DNA of 64,000 bases from Prosapia bicincta (Eukaryota; Arthropoda; Insecta; Hemiptera; Cercopidae): positions 10,503,395 through 10,567,394 of the forward strand of contig JBAIZL010000008.1 in assembly GCA_036971475.1 (NCBI GenBank). Reading direction: 5' to 3'. Shown here piece by piece: positions 28,650 to 42,700 of the stretch (position 1 is the first letter of the stretch; the number at the start of each line of letters is the position of its first letter). Below the pieces are notes generated by a model. The model was given only the letters and a program-made list of their open reading frames with translations. It was not told where the DNA came from and did not search any database. The position numbers and the translations under genes were made by a program.

Positions 28650-31600
28650 TGTGCACTTAGAATTGATCTATAATAAGTATTATAGGAGCTATCGCAATTG
28701 TCATATATTTGCTCTAAAAAAAATGCATGAATTATAGTTCATGGATTTTGCGATTTCTACAAAAAATGGATTTCTCATTTAAAAGGCATAATAAACGCAG
28801 AATCGACCATAGATTCGCATTGTGCACTTAGAATTGATCTATAATAAGTATTATAGGAGCTATCGCAATTGTAATATATTTGCTCTAAAAAAAATGCATG
28901 AATTATAGTTCATGGATTTTGCGATTTCTACAAAAAATGGATTTCTCATTTAAAAGGCATAATAAACGCAGAATCGACCATAGATTCGCATTGTGCACTT
29001 AGAATTGATCTATAATAAGTATTATAGGAGCTATCGCAATTGTCATATATTTGCTCTAAAAAAAATGCATGAATTATAGTTCATGGATTTTGCGATTTCT
29101 ACAAAAAATGGATTTCTCATTTAAAAGGCATAATAAACGCAGAATCGACCATAGATTCGCATTGTGCACTTAGAATTGATCTATAATAAGTATTATAGGA
29201 GCTATCGCAATTGTCACATATTTGCTCTAAAAAAAATGCATGAATTATAGTTCATGGATTTTGCGATTTCTACAAAAAATGGATTTCTCATTTAAAAGGC
29301 ATAATAAACGCAGAATCGACCATAGATTGGCATTGTGCACTTAGAATTGATCTATAATAAGTATTATAGGAGCTATCGCAATTGTCATATATTTGCTCTA
29401 AAAAAAATGCATGAATTATAGTTCATGGATTTTGCGATTTCTACAAAAAATGGATTTCTCATTTAAAAGGCATAATAAACGCAGAATCGACCATAGATTC
29501 GCATTGTGCACTTAGAAATGATCTATAATAAGTATTATAGGAGCTATCGCAATTGTCATATATTTGCTCTAAAAAAAATGCATGAATTATAGTTCATGGA
29601 TTTTGCGATTCCTACAAAAAATGGATTTCTCATTTAAAAGGCATAATAAACGCAGAATCGACCATAGATTCGCATTGTGCACTTAGAATTGATCTATAAT
29701 AAGTATTATAGGAGCTATCGCAATTGTCATATATTTGCTCTAAAAAAAATGCATGAATTATAGTTCATGGATTTTGCGATTTCTACAAAAAATGGATTTC
29801 TCATTTAAAAGGCAAAATAAACGCAGAATCGACCATAGATTCGCATTGTGCACTTAGAATTGATCTATAATAAGTATTATAGGAGCTATCGCAATTGTCA
29901 TATATTTGCTCTAAAAAAAATGCATGAATTATAGTTCATGGATTTTGCGATTTCTACAAAAAATGGATTTCTCATTTAAAAGGCATAATAAACGCAGAAT
30001 CTACCATAGATTCGCATTGTGCACTTAGAAATAATCTATAATAAGTATTATAGGAGCTATCGCAATTGTCATATATTTGCTCTAAAAAAAATGCATGAAT
30101 TATAGTTCATGGATTTTGCGATTTCTACAAAAAATGGATTTCTCATTTAAAAGGCATAATAAACGCAGAATCGACCATAGATTCGCATTGTGCACTTAGA
30201 ATTGATCTATAATAAGTATTATAGGAGCTATCGCAATTGTCATATATTTGCTCTAAAAAAAATGCATGAATTATAGTTCATGGATTTTGCGATTTCTACA
30301 AAAAATGGATTTCTCATTTAAAAGGCATAATAAACGCAGAATCGACCATAGATTCGCATTGTGCACTTAGAATTGATCTATAATAAGTTCTATATAAGCT
30401 ATCGCAATTGTCATATATTTGCTCTAAAAAAAATGCATGAATTATAGTTCATGGATTTTGCGATTTCTAAAAAAAATGGATTTCTCATTTAAAAGGCATA
30501 ATAAACGCAGAATCGACCATAGATTCGCATTGTGCACTTAGAATTGATCTATAATAAGTATTATAGGAGCTATCGCAATTGTCATATATTTGCTCTAAAA
30601 AAAATGCATGAATTATAGTTCATGGATTTTGCGATTTCTACAAAAAATGGATTTCTCATTTAAAAGGCATAATAAACGCAGAATCGACCATAGATTCGCA
30701 TTGTGCACTTAGAAATGATATATAATAAGTATTATAGGAGCTATCGCAATTGTCATATATTTTCTCTAAAAAAAATGTATGAATTATAGTTCATGGATTT
30801 TGCGATTTCTACAAAAAATGGATTTCTCATTTAAAAGGCATAATAAACGCAGAATCGACCATAGATTCGCATTGTGCACTTAGAATTGATCTATAATAAG
30901 TATTATAGGAGCTATCGCAATTGTCATATATTTGCTCTAAAAAAAATGCATGAATTATAGTTCATGGATTTTGCAATTTCTACAAAAAATGGATTTCTCA
31001 TTTAAAAGGCATAATAAACGCAGAATCGACCATAGATTCGCATTGTGAACTTAGAATTGATCTATAATAAGTATTAAAGGAGCTATCGCAATTGTCATAT
31101 ATTTGCTCTAAAAAAAATGCATGAATTATAGTTCATGGATTTTGCGATTTCTACAAAAAATGGATTTCTCATTTAAAAGGCATAATAAACGCAGAATCGA
31201 CCATAGATTCGCATTGTGCACTTAGAATTGATCTATAATAAGTATTATAGTAGCTATCGCAATTGTCATATATTTGCTCTAAAAAAAATGCATGAATTAT
31301 AGTTCATGGATTTTGCGATTTCTACAAAAAATGGATTTCTCATTTAAGAGGCATAATAAACGCAGAATCGACCATAGATTCGCATTGTGCACTTAGAAAT
31401 GATCTATAATAAGTATTATAGGAGCTATCGCAATTGCCATATATTTGCTCTAAAAAAAATGCATGAATTATAGTTCATGGATTTTGCGATTTCTACAAAA
31501 AATGGATTTCTCATTTAAAAGGCATAATAAACGCAGAACCGACCATAGATTCGCATTGTGCACTTAGAATTGATCTATAATAAGTATTATAGGAGCTATC

Positions 31601-34600
31601 GCAATTGTCATATATTTGCTCTAAAAAAAATGCATGAATTATAGTTCATGGATTTTGCGATTTCTACAAAAAATGGATTTCTCATTTAAAAGGCATAATA
31701 AACGCAGAATCGACCATAGATTCTCATTGTGCACTTAGAATTGATCTATAATAAGTATTATAGGAGCTATCGTAATTACCATCAAATTGCTCAAAAAAAA
31801 AAATGCATGAATTATAGTTCATGGATTTTGCGATTTCTACAAAAAATGAATTTCTCATTTAAAAGGCATAATAAACGCAGAATCGACCATAGATTCGCAT
31901 TGTGCACTTAGAATTGATCTATAATAAGTATTATTGGAGCTATCCAATTGTCATATATTTGCTCTAAAAAAAATGCATGAATTATAGTTCATGGATTTTT
32001 CGATTTCTACAAAAAATGGATTTCTCATTTAAAAGGCATAATAAACGCAGAATCGACCATAGATTCGCATTGTGCACTTAGAATTGATCTATAATAAGTG
32101 TTATAGGAGCTATCGTAATTACCATCAAATTGCTCCAAAAAAAAATGCATGAATTATAGTTCATGGATTTTGCGATTTCTACAAAAAATGGATTTCTCAT
32201 TTAAAAGGCATAATAAACGCAGAATCGACCATAGATTCGCATTGTGCACTTAGAATTGATCTATAATAAGTATTATAGGAGCTATCGCAATTGTCATATA
32301 TTTGCTCTAAAAAAAATGCATGAATTATAGTTCATGGATTTTGCGATTTCTACAAAAAATGGATTTCTCATTTAAAAGGCATAATAAACGCAGAATCGAC
32401 CATAGATTCGCATTGTGCACTTAGAATTGATCTATAATAAGTATTATAGGAGCTATCGCAATTGTCATATATTTGCTCTAAAAAAAATGCATGAATTATA
32501 GTTCATGGATTTTGCGATTTCTACAAAAAATGGATTTCTCATTTAAAAGGCATAATAAACGCAGAATCGACCATAGATTCGCATTGTGCACTTAGAAATG
32601 ATCTATAATAAGTATGATAGGAGCTATCGCAATTGTCATAAATTTGCTCTAAAAAAAATGCATGAATTATAGTTCATGGATTTTGTGATTTCTACAAAAA
32701 ATGGATTTCTCATTTAAAAGGCATAATAAACGCAGAATCGACCATAGATTCGCATTGTGCACTTAGAATTGATCTATAATAAGTATTATAGGAGCTATCG
32801 CAATTGTCATATATTTGCTCTAAAAAAAATGCATGAATTATAGTTCATGGATTTTGCGATTTCTACAAAAAATGGATTTCTCATTTAAAAGGCATAATAA
32901 ACGCAGAATCGACCATAGATTCGCATTGTGCACTTAGAATTGATCTATAATAAGTATTATAGGATCTATCGCAATTGTCATATATTTGCTCTAAAAAAAA
33001 TGCATGAATTATAGTTCATGGATTTTGCGATTTCTACAAAAAATGGATTTCTCATTTAAAAGGCATAATAAACGCAGAATCGACCATAGATTCGCATTGT
33101 GCACTTAGAATTGATTTATAATAAGTATTATAGGAGCTATCGCAATTGTCATATATTTGCTCTAAAAAAAATGCATGAATTATAGTTCATGGATTTTGCG
33201 ATTTCTACAAAAAATGGATTTCTCATTTAAAAGGCATAATAAACGCAGAATCGACCATAGATTCGCATTGTGCACTTAGAAATGATCTATAATAAGTATT
33301 ATAGGAGCTATCGCAATTGTCATAAATTTGCTCTAAAAAAAATGCATGAATTATAGTTCATGGATTTTGCGATTTCTACAAAAAATGGATTTCTCATTTA
33401 AAAGGCATAATAAACGCAGAATCGACCATAGATTCGCATTGTGCACTTAGAATTGATCTATAATAAGTATTATATAAGCTATCGCAATTGTCATATATTT
33501 GCTCTAAAAAAAATGCATGAATTATAGTTCATGGATTTTGCGATTTCCACAAAAAATGGATTTCTCATTTAAAAGGCATAATAAACGCAGAATCGACCAT
33601 AGATTCGCATTGTGCACTTAGAATTGATCTATAATAAGTATTATAGGAGCTATCGCAATTGTCATATATTTGCTCTAAAAAAAATGCATGAATTATAGTT
33701 CATGGATTTTGCGATTTCTACAAAAAATGGATTTCTCATTTAAAAGGCATATTAAACGCAGAATCGACCATAGATTCGCATTGTGCACTTAGAATTGATC
33801 TATAATAAGTATTATAGGAGCTATCGCGATTGTCATATATTTGCTCTAAAAAAAATGCATGAATTATAGTTCATGGATTTTGCGATTTCTAAAAAAAATG
33901 GATTTCTCATTTAAAAGGCATAATAAACGCAGAATCGACCATAGATTCGCATTGTGCACTTAGAATTGATCTATAATAAGTATTATAGGAGCTATCGCAA
34001 TTGTCATATATTTGCTCTAAAAAAAATGCATGAATTATAGTTCATGGATTTTGCGATTTCTACAAAAAATGGATTTCTCATTTAAAAGGCATAATAAACG
34101 CAGAATCGACCATAGATTCGCATTGTGCACTTAGAATTGATCTATAATAAGTATTATAGGAGCTATCGCAATTGTAATATATTTGCTCTAAAAAAAATGC
34201 ATGAATTATAGTTCATGGATTTTGCGATTTCTACAAAAAATGGATTTCTCATTTAAAAGGCATAATAAACGCAGAATCGACCATAGATTCGCATTGTGCA
34301 CTTAGAATTGATCTATAATAAGTATTATAGGAGCTATCGCAATTGTCATATATTTGCTCTAAAAAAAATGCATGAATTATAGTTCATGGATTTTGCGATT
34401 TCTACAAAAAATGGATTTCTCATTTAAAAGGCATAATAAACGCAGAATCGACCATAGATTCGCATTGTGCACTTAGAATTGATCTATAATAAGTATTATA
34501 GGAGCTATCGCAATTGTCACATATTTGCTCTAAAAAAAATGCATGAATTATAGTTCATGGATTTTGCGATTTCTACAAAAAATGGATTTCTCATTTAAAA

Positions 34601-37600
34601 GGCATAATAAACGCAGAATCGACCATAGATTGGCATTGTGCACTTAGAATTGATCTATAATAAGTATTATAGGAGCTATCGCAATTGTCATATATTTGCT
34701 CTAAAAAAAATGCATGAATTATAGTTCATGGATTTTGCGATTTCTACAAAAAATGGATTTCTCATTTAAAAGGCATAATAAACGCAGAATCGACCATAGA
34801 TTCGCATTGTGCACTTAGAAATGATCTATAATAAGTATTATAGGAGCTATCGCAATTGTCATATATTTGCTCTAAAAAAAATGCATGAATTATAGTTCAT
34901 GGATTTTGCGATTCCTACAAAAAATGGATTTCTCATTTAAAAGGCATAATAAACGCAGAATCGACCATAGATTCGCATTGTGCACTTAGAATTGATCTAT
35001 AATAAGTATTATAGGAGCTATCGCAATTGTCATATATTTGCTCTAAAAAAAATGCATGAATTATAGTTCATGGATTTTGCGATTTCTACAAAAAATGGAT
35101 TTCTCATTTAAAAGGCAAAATAAACGCAGAATCGACCATAGATTCGCATTGTGCACTTAGAATTGATCTATAATAAGTATTATAGGAGCTATCGCAATTG
35201 TCATATATTTGCTCTAAAAAAAATGCATGAATTATAGTTCATGGATTTTGCGATTTCTACAAAAAATGGATTTCTCATTTAAAAGGCATAATAAACGCAG
35301 AATCTACCATAGATTCGCATTGTGCACTTAGAAATAATCTATAATAAGTATTATAGGAGCTATCGCAATTGTCATATATTTGCTCTAAAAAAAATGCATG
35401 AATTATAGTTCATGGATTTTGCGATTTCTACAAAAAATGGATTTCTCATTTAAAAGGCATAATAAACGCAGAATCGACCATAGATTCGCATTGTGCACTT
35501 AGAATTGATCTATAATAAGTATTATAGGAGCTATCGCAATTGTCATATATTTGCTCTAAAAAAAATGCATGAATTATAGTTCATGGATTTTGCGATTTCT
35601 ACAAAAAATGGATTTCTCATTTAAAAGGCATAATAAACGCAGAATCGACCATAGATTCGCATTGTGCACTTAGAATTGATCTATAATAAGTTCTATATAA
35701 GCTATCGCAATTGTCATATATTTGCTCTAAAAAAAATGCATGAATTATAGTTCATGGATTTTGCGATTTCCACAAAAAATGGATTTCTCATTTAAAAGGC
35801 ATAATAAACGCAGAATCGACCATAGATTCGCATTGTGCACTTAGAATTGATCTATAATAAGTATTATAGGAGCTATCGCAATTGTCATATATTTGCTCTA
35901 AAAAAAATGCATGAATTATAGTTCATGGATTTTGCGATTTCTAAAAAAAATGGATTTCTCATTTAAAAGGCATAATAAACGCAGAATCGACCATAGATTC
36001 GCATTGTGCACTTAGAATTGATCTATAATAAGTATTATAGGAGCTATCGCAATTGTCATATATTTGCTCTAAAAAAAATGCATGAATTATAGTTCATGGA
36101 TTTTGCGATTTCTACAAAAAATGGATTTCTCATTTAAAAGGCATAATAAACGCAGAATCGACCATAGATTCGCATTGTGCACTTAGAAATGATATATAAT
36201 AAGTATTATAGGAGCTATCGCAATTGTCATATATTTTCTCTAAAAAAAATGTATGAATTATAGTTCATGGATTTTGCGATTTCTACAAAAAATGGATTTC
36301 TCATTTAAAAGGCATAATAAACGCAGAATCGACCATAGATTCGCATTGTGCACTTAGAATTGATCTATAATAAGTATTATAGGAGCTATCGCAATTGTCA
36401 TATATTTGCTCTAAAAAAAATGCATGAATTATAGTTCATGGATTTTGCAATTTCTACAAAAAATGGATTTCTCATTTAAAAGGCATAATAAACGCAGAAT
36501 CGACCATAGATTCGCATTGTGAACTTAGAATTGATCTATAATAAGTATTAAAGGAGCTATCGCAATTGTCATATATTTGCTCTAAAAAAAATGCATGAAT
36601 TATAGTTCATGGATTTTGCGATTTCTACAAAAAATGGATTTCTCATTTAAAAGGCATAATAAACGCAGAATCGACCATAGATTCGCATTGTGCACTTAGA
36701 ATTGATCTATAATAAGTATTATAGTAGCTATCGCAATTGTCATATATTTGCTCTAAAAAAAATGCATGAATTATAGTTCATGGATTTTGCGATTTCTACA
36801 AAAAATGGATTTCTCATTTAAGAGGCATAATAAACGCAGAATCGACCATAGATTCGCATTGTGCACTTAGAAATGATCTATAATAAGTATTATAGGAGCT
36901 ATCGCAATTGCCATATATTTGCTCTAAAAAAAATGCATGAATTATAGTTCATGGATTTTGCGATTTCTACAAAAAATGGATTTCTCATTTAAAAGGCATA
37001 ATAAACGCAGAACCGACCATAGATTCGCATTGTGCACTTAGAATTGATCTATAATAAGTATTATAGGAGCTATCGCAATTGTCATATATTTGCTCTAAAA
37101 AAAATGCATGAATTATAGTTCATGGATTTTGCGATTTCTACAAAAAATGGATTTCTCATTTAAAAGGCATAATAAACGCAGAATCGACCATAGATTCTCA
37201 TTGTGCACTTAGAATTGATCTATAATAAGTATTATAGGAGCTATCGTAATTACCATCAAATTGCTCAAAAAAAAAAATGCATGAATTATAGTTCATGGAT
37301 TTTGCGATTTCTACAAAAAATGAATTTCTCATTTAAAAGGCATAATAAACGCAGAATCGACCATAGATTCGCATTGTGCACTTAGAATTGATCTATAATA
37401 AGTATTATTGGAGCTATCCAATTGTCATATATTTGCTCTAAAAAAAATGCATGAATTATAGTTCATGGATTTTGCGATTTCTACAAAAAATGGATTTCTC
37501 ATTTAAAAGGCATAATAAACGCAGAATCGACCATAGATTCGCATTGTGCACTTAGAATTGATCTATAATAAGTGTTATAGGAGCTATCGTAATTACCATC

Positions 37601-39550
37601 AAATTGCTCCAAAAAAAAATGCATGAATTATAGTTCATGGATTTTGCGATTTCTACAAAAAATGGATTTCTCATTTAAAAGGCATAATAAACGCAGAATC
37701 GACCATAGATTCGCATTGTGCACTTAGAATTGATCTATAATAAGTATTATAGGAGCTATCGCAATTGTCATATATTTGCTCTAAAAAAAATGCATGAATT
37801 ATAGTTCATGGATTTTGCGATTTCTACAAAAAATGGATTTCTCATTTAAAAGGCATAATAAACGCAGAATCGACCATAGATTCGCATTGTGCACTTAGAA
37901 TTGATCTATAATAAGTATTATAGGAGCTATCGCAATTGTCATATATTTGCTCTAAAAAAAATGCATGAATTATAGTTCATGGATTTTGCGATTTCTACAA
38001 AAAATGGATTTCTCATTTAAAAGGCATAATAAACGCAGAATCGACCATAGATTCGCATTGTGCACTTAGAAATGATCTATAATAAGTATGATAGGAGCTA
38101 TCGCAATTGTCATAAATTTGCTCTAAAAAAAATGCATGAATTATAGTTCATGGATTTTGTGATTTCTACAAAAAATGGATTTCTCATTTAAAAGGCATAA
38201 TAAACGCAGAATCGACCATAGATTCGCATTGTGCACTTAGAATTGATCTATAATAAGTATTATAGGAGCTATCGCAATTGTCATATATTTGCTCTAAAAA
38301 AAATGCATGAATTATAGTTCATGGATTTTGCGATTTCTACAAAAAATGGATTTCTCATTTAAAAGGCATAATAAACGCAGAATCGACCATAGATTCGCAT
38401 TGTGCACTTAGAATTGATCTATAATAAGTATTATAGGATCTATCGCAATTGTCATATATTTGCTCTAAAAAAAATGCATGAATTATAGTTCATGGATTTT
38501 GCGATTTCTACAAAAAATGGATTTCTCATTTAAAAGGCATAATAAACGCAGAATCGACCATAGATTCGCATTGTGCACTTAGAATTGATCTATAATAAGT
38601 ATTATAGGAGCTATCGCAATTGTCATATATTTGCTCTAAAAAAAATGCATGAATTATAGTTCATGGATTTTGCGATTTCTACAAAAAATGGATTTCTCAT
38701 TTAAAAGGCATAATAAACGCAGAATCGACCATAGATTCGCATTGTGCACTTAGAAATGATCTATAATAAGTATTATAGGAGCTATCGCAATTGTCATAAA
38801 TTTGCTCTAAAAAAAATGCATGAATTATAGTTCATGGATTTTGCGAATTCTACAAAAAATGGATTTCTCATTTAAAAGGCATAATAAACGCAGAATCGAC
38901 CATAGATTCGCATTGTGCACTTAGAATTGATCTATAATAAGTATTATATAAGCTATCGCAATTGTCATATATTTGCTCTAAAAAAAATGCATGAATTATA
39001 GTTCATGGATTTTGCGATTTCCACAAAAAATGGATTTCTCATTTAAAAGGCATAATAAACGCAGAATCGACCATAGATTCGCATTGTGCACTTAGAATTG
39101 ATCTATAATAAGTATTATAGGAGCTATCGCAATTGTCATATATTTGCTCTAAAAAAAATGCATGAATTATAGTTCATGGATTTTGCGATTTCTACAAAAA
39201 ATGGATTTCTCATTTAAAAGGCATATTAAACGCAGAATCGACCATAGATTCGCATTGTGCACTTAGAATTGATCTATAATAAGTATTATAGGAGCTATCG
39301 CGATTGTCATATATTTGCTCTAAAAAAAATGCATGAATTATAGTTCATGGATTTTGCGATTTCTAAAAAAAATGGATTTCTCATTTAAAAGGCATAATAA
39401 ACGCAGAATCGACCATAGATTCGCATTGTGCACTTAGAATTGATCTATAATAAGTATTATAGGAGCTATCGCAATTGTCATATATTTGCTCTAAAAAAAA
39501 TGCATGAATTATAGTTCATGGATTTTGCGATTTCTACAAAAAATGGATTT
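28650..39550. repeat. Recent tandem duplication of about 5.4 kb (31/32 monomers)
   Basis: Two adjacent copies match marker for marker. At an offset of 5,303 bp: TGTAATAT (28873, 34176), TGTCACATA (29217, 34520), ATTGGCATTG (29329, 34632), TTCTATATAAG (30390, 35693). From there the offset becomes 5,474 bp: type B (31773, 37247), TATGATAGG (32616, 38090), TTTTGTGATT (32686, 38160), GGATCTATC (32965, 38439), GCATATTAAA (33753, 39227), ATCGCGATTG (33828, 39302). I noticed only three single-base differences (32000, 33116, 38847) besides a one-monomer indel, so identity is very high. A full alignment would give the exact figure. Confidence 0.88.
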
Positions 39551-39552
39551 CT

Positions 39553-39723
39553 CATTTAAGAGGCATAATAAACGCAGAACCGACCATAGATTCGCATTGT
39601 GCACTTAGAATTGATCTATAATAAGTATTATAGGAGCTATCGCAATTGTCATATATTTGCTCTAAAAAAAATGCATGAATTATAGTTCATGGATTTTGCG
39701 ATTTCTACAAAAAATGGATTTCT
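39553..39723. repeat. Hybrid monomer from unequal crossover
   Basis: This monomer joins TTTAAGAGGC (G at 39560) to AGAACCGACC (C at 39580). In the parental block the two markers lie in consecutive monomers, at 36822 and 37013, and the first of these parents carries GAAATG and TTGCCAT downstream, which the hybrid lacks. The simplest reading is an unequal crossover or slippage that removed exactly one monomer. The same hybrid occurs at 44863/44883 and 49822/49842, so it arose once and was then amplified with its surroundings. Confidence 0.75.
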
Positions 39724-42700
39724 CATTTAAAAGGCATAATAAACGCAGAATCGACCATAGATTCTCATTGTGCACTTAGAATTGATCTATAATAAGTATT
39801 ATAGGAGCTATCGTAATTACCATCAAATTGCTCAAAAAAAAAATGCATGAATTATAGTTCATGGATTTTGCGATTTCTACAAAAAATGAATTTCTCATTT
39901 AAAAGGCATAATAAACGCAGAATCGACCATAGATTCGCATTGTGCACTTAGAATTGATCTATAATAAGTATTATTGGAGCTATCCAATTGTCATATATTT
40001 GCTCTAAAAAAAATGCATGAATTATAGTTCATGGATTTTGCGATTTCTACAAAAAATGGATTTCTCATTTAAAAGGCATAATAAACGCAGAATCGACCAT
40101 AGATTCGCATTGTGCACTTAGAATTGATCTATAATAAGTATTATAGGAGCTATCGTAATTACCATCAAATTGCTCCAAAAAAAAATGCATGAATTATAGT
40201 TCATGGATTTTGCGATTTCTACAAAAAATGGATTTCTCATTTAAAAGGCATAATAAACGCAGAATCGACCATAGATTCGCATTGTGCACTTAGAATTGAT
40301 CTATAATAAGTATTATAGGAGCTATCGCAATTGTCATATATTTGCTCTAAAAAAAAATGCATGAATTATAGTTCATGGATTTTGCGATTTCTACAAAAAA
40401 TGGATTTCTCATTTAAAAGGCATAATAAACGCAGAATCGACCATAGATTCGCATTGTGCACTTAGAATTGATCTATAATAAGTATTATAGGAGCTATCGC
40501 AATTGTCATATATTTGCTCTAAAAAAAATGCATGAATTATAGTTCATGGATTTTGCGATTTCTACAAAAAATGGATTTCTCATTTAAAAGGCATAATAAA
40601 CGCAGAATCGACCATAGATTCGCATTGTGCACTTAGAAATGATCTATAATAAGTATGATAGGAGCTATCGCATATGTCATAAATTTGCTCTAAAAAAAAT
40701 GCATGAATTATAGTTCATGGATTTTGCGATTTCTACAAAAAATGGATTTCTCATTTAAAAGGCATAATAAACGCAGAATCGACCATAGATTCGCATTGTG
40801 CACTTAGAATTGATCTATAATAAGTATTATATAAGCTATCGCAATTGTCATATATTTGCTCTAAAAAAAATGCATGAATTATAGTTCATGGATTTTGCGA
40901 TTTCTACAAAAAATGGATTTCTCATTTAAAAGGCATAATAAACGCAGAATCGACCATAGATTCGCATTGTGCACTTAGAATTGATCTATAATAAGTATTA
41001 TAGGAGCTATCGCAATTGTCATATATTTGCTCTAAAAAAAATGCATGAATTATAGTTCATGGATTTTGCGATTTCTACAAAAAATGGATTTCTCATTTAA
41101 AAGGCATAATAAACGCAGAATCGACCATAGATTCGCATTGTGCACTTAGAATTGATCTATAATAAGTATTACAGGAGCTATCGCAATTGTCATATATTTG
41201 CTCTAAAAAAAATGCATGAATTATAGTTCATGGATTTTGCGATTTCTACAAAAAATGGATTTCTCATTTAAAAGGCATAATAAACGCAGAATCGACCATA
41301 GATTCGCATTGTGCACTTAGAAATGATCTATAATAAGTGTTATAGGAGCTATCGCAATTGTCATATATTTGCTCTAAAAAAAATGCATGAATTATAGTTC
41401 ATGGATTTTGCGATTTCTACAAAAAATGGATTTCTCATTTAAAAGGCATAATAAACGCAGAATCGACCATAGATTGGCATTGTGCACTTAGAATTGATCT
41501 ATAATAAGTATTATAGGAGCTATCGCAATTGTCATATATTTGCTCTAAAGAAAATGCATGAATTATAGTTCATGGGTTTTGCGATTTCTACAAAAAATGG
41601 ATTTCTCATTTAAAAGGCATAATAAACGCAGAATCGACCATAGATTCGCATTGTGCACTTAGAAATGATCTATAATAAGTATTATAGGAGCTATCGCAAT
41701 TGTCATATATTTGCTCTAAAAGAAATGCATGAATTATAGTTCATGGATTTTGCGATTTCTACAAAAAATGGATTTCTCATTTAAAAGGCATAATAAACGC
41801 AGAATCGACCATAGATTGGCATTGTGCACTTAGAATTGATCTATAATAAGTATTATAGGAGCTATCGCAATTGTCATATATTTGCTCTAAAAAAAATGCA
41901 TGAATTATAGTTCATGGATTTTGCGATTTCTACAAAAAATGGATTTCTCATTTAAAAGGCATAATAAACACAGAATCGACCATAGATTCGCATTGTGCAC
42001 TTAGAATTGATCTATAATAAGTATTATAGGAGCTATCGCAATTGTCATATATTTGCTCTAAAAAAAATGCATGAATTATAGTTCATGGATTTTGCGATTT
42101 CTACAAAAAATGGATTTCTCATTTAAAAGGCATAATAAACGCAGAATCGACCATAGATTCGCATTGTGCACTTAGAATTGATCTATAATAAGTATTATAG
42201 GAGCTATCGCAATTGTCATATATTTGCTCTAAAAAAAATGCATGAATTATAGTTCATGGATTTTGCGATTTCTACAAAAAATGGATTTCTCATTTAAAAG
42301 GCATAATAAACGCTGAATCGACCATAGATTCGCATTGTGCACTTAGAATTGATCTATAATAAGTATTATAGGAGCTATCGCAATTGTCATATATTTGCTC
42401 TAAAAAAAATGCATGAATTATAGTTCATGGAATTTGCGATTCCTACAAAAAATGGATTTCTCATTTAAAAGGCATAATAAACGCAGAATCGACCATAGAT
42501 TCGCATTGTGCACTTAGAAATGATATATAATAAGTATTATAGGAGCTATCGCAATTGTCATATATTTGCTCTAAAAAAAATGCATGAAATATAGTTCATG
42601 GATTTTGCGATTTCTACAAAAAATGGATTTCTCATTTAAAAGGCATAATAAACGCAGAATCGACCATAGATTCGCATTGTGCACTTAGAATTGATCTATA

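Noticed and set aside
31729..31911. Second identical 60-codon open frame
   Set aside because: Exact copy of the first through duplication of the same monomer pair (3,593 bp apart); identity reflects recent duplication, not coding selection.
37203..37385. Third identical 60-codon open frame
   Set aside because: Copied with the 5,474-bp tandem duplication; same reasoning as for the others.
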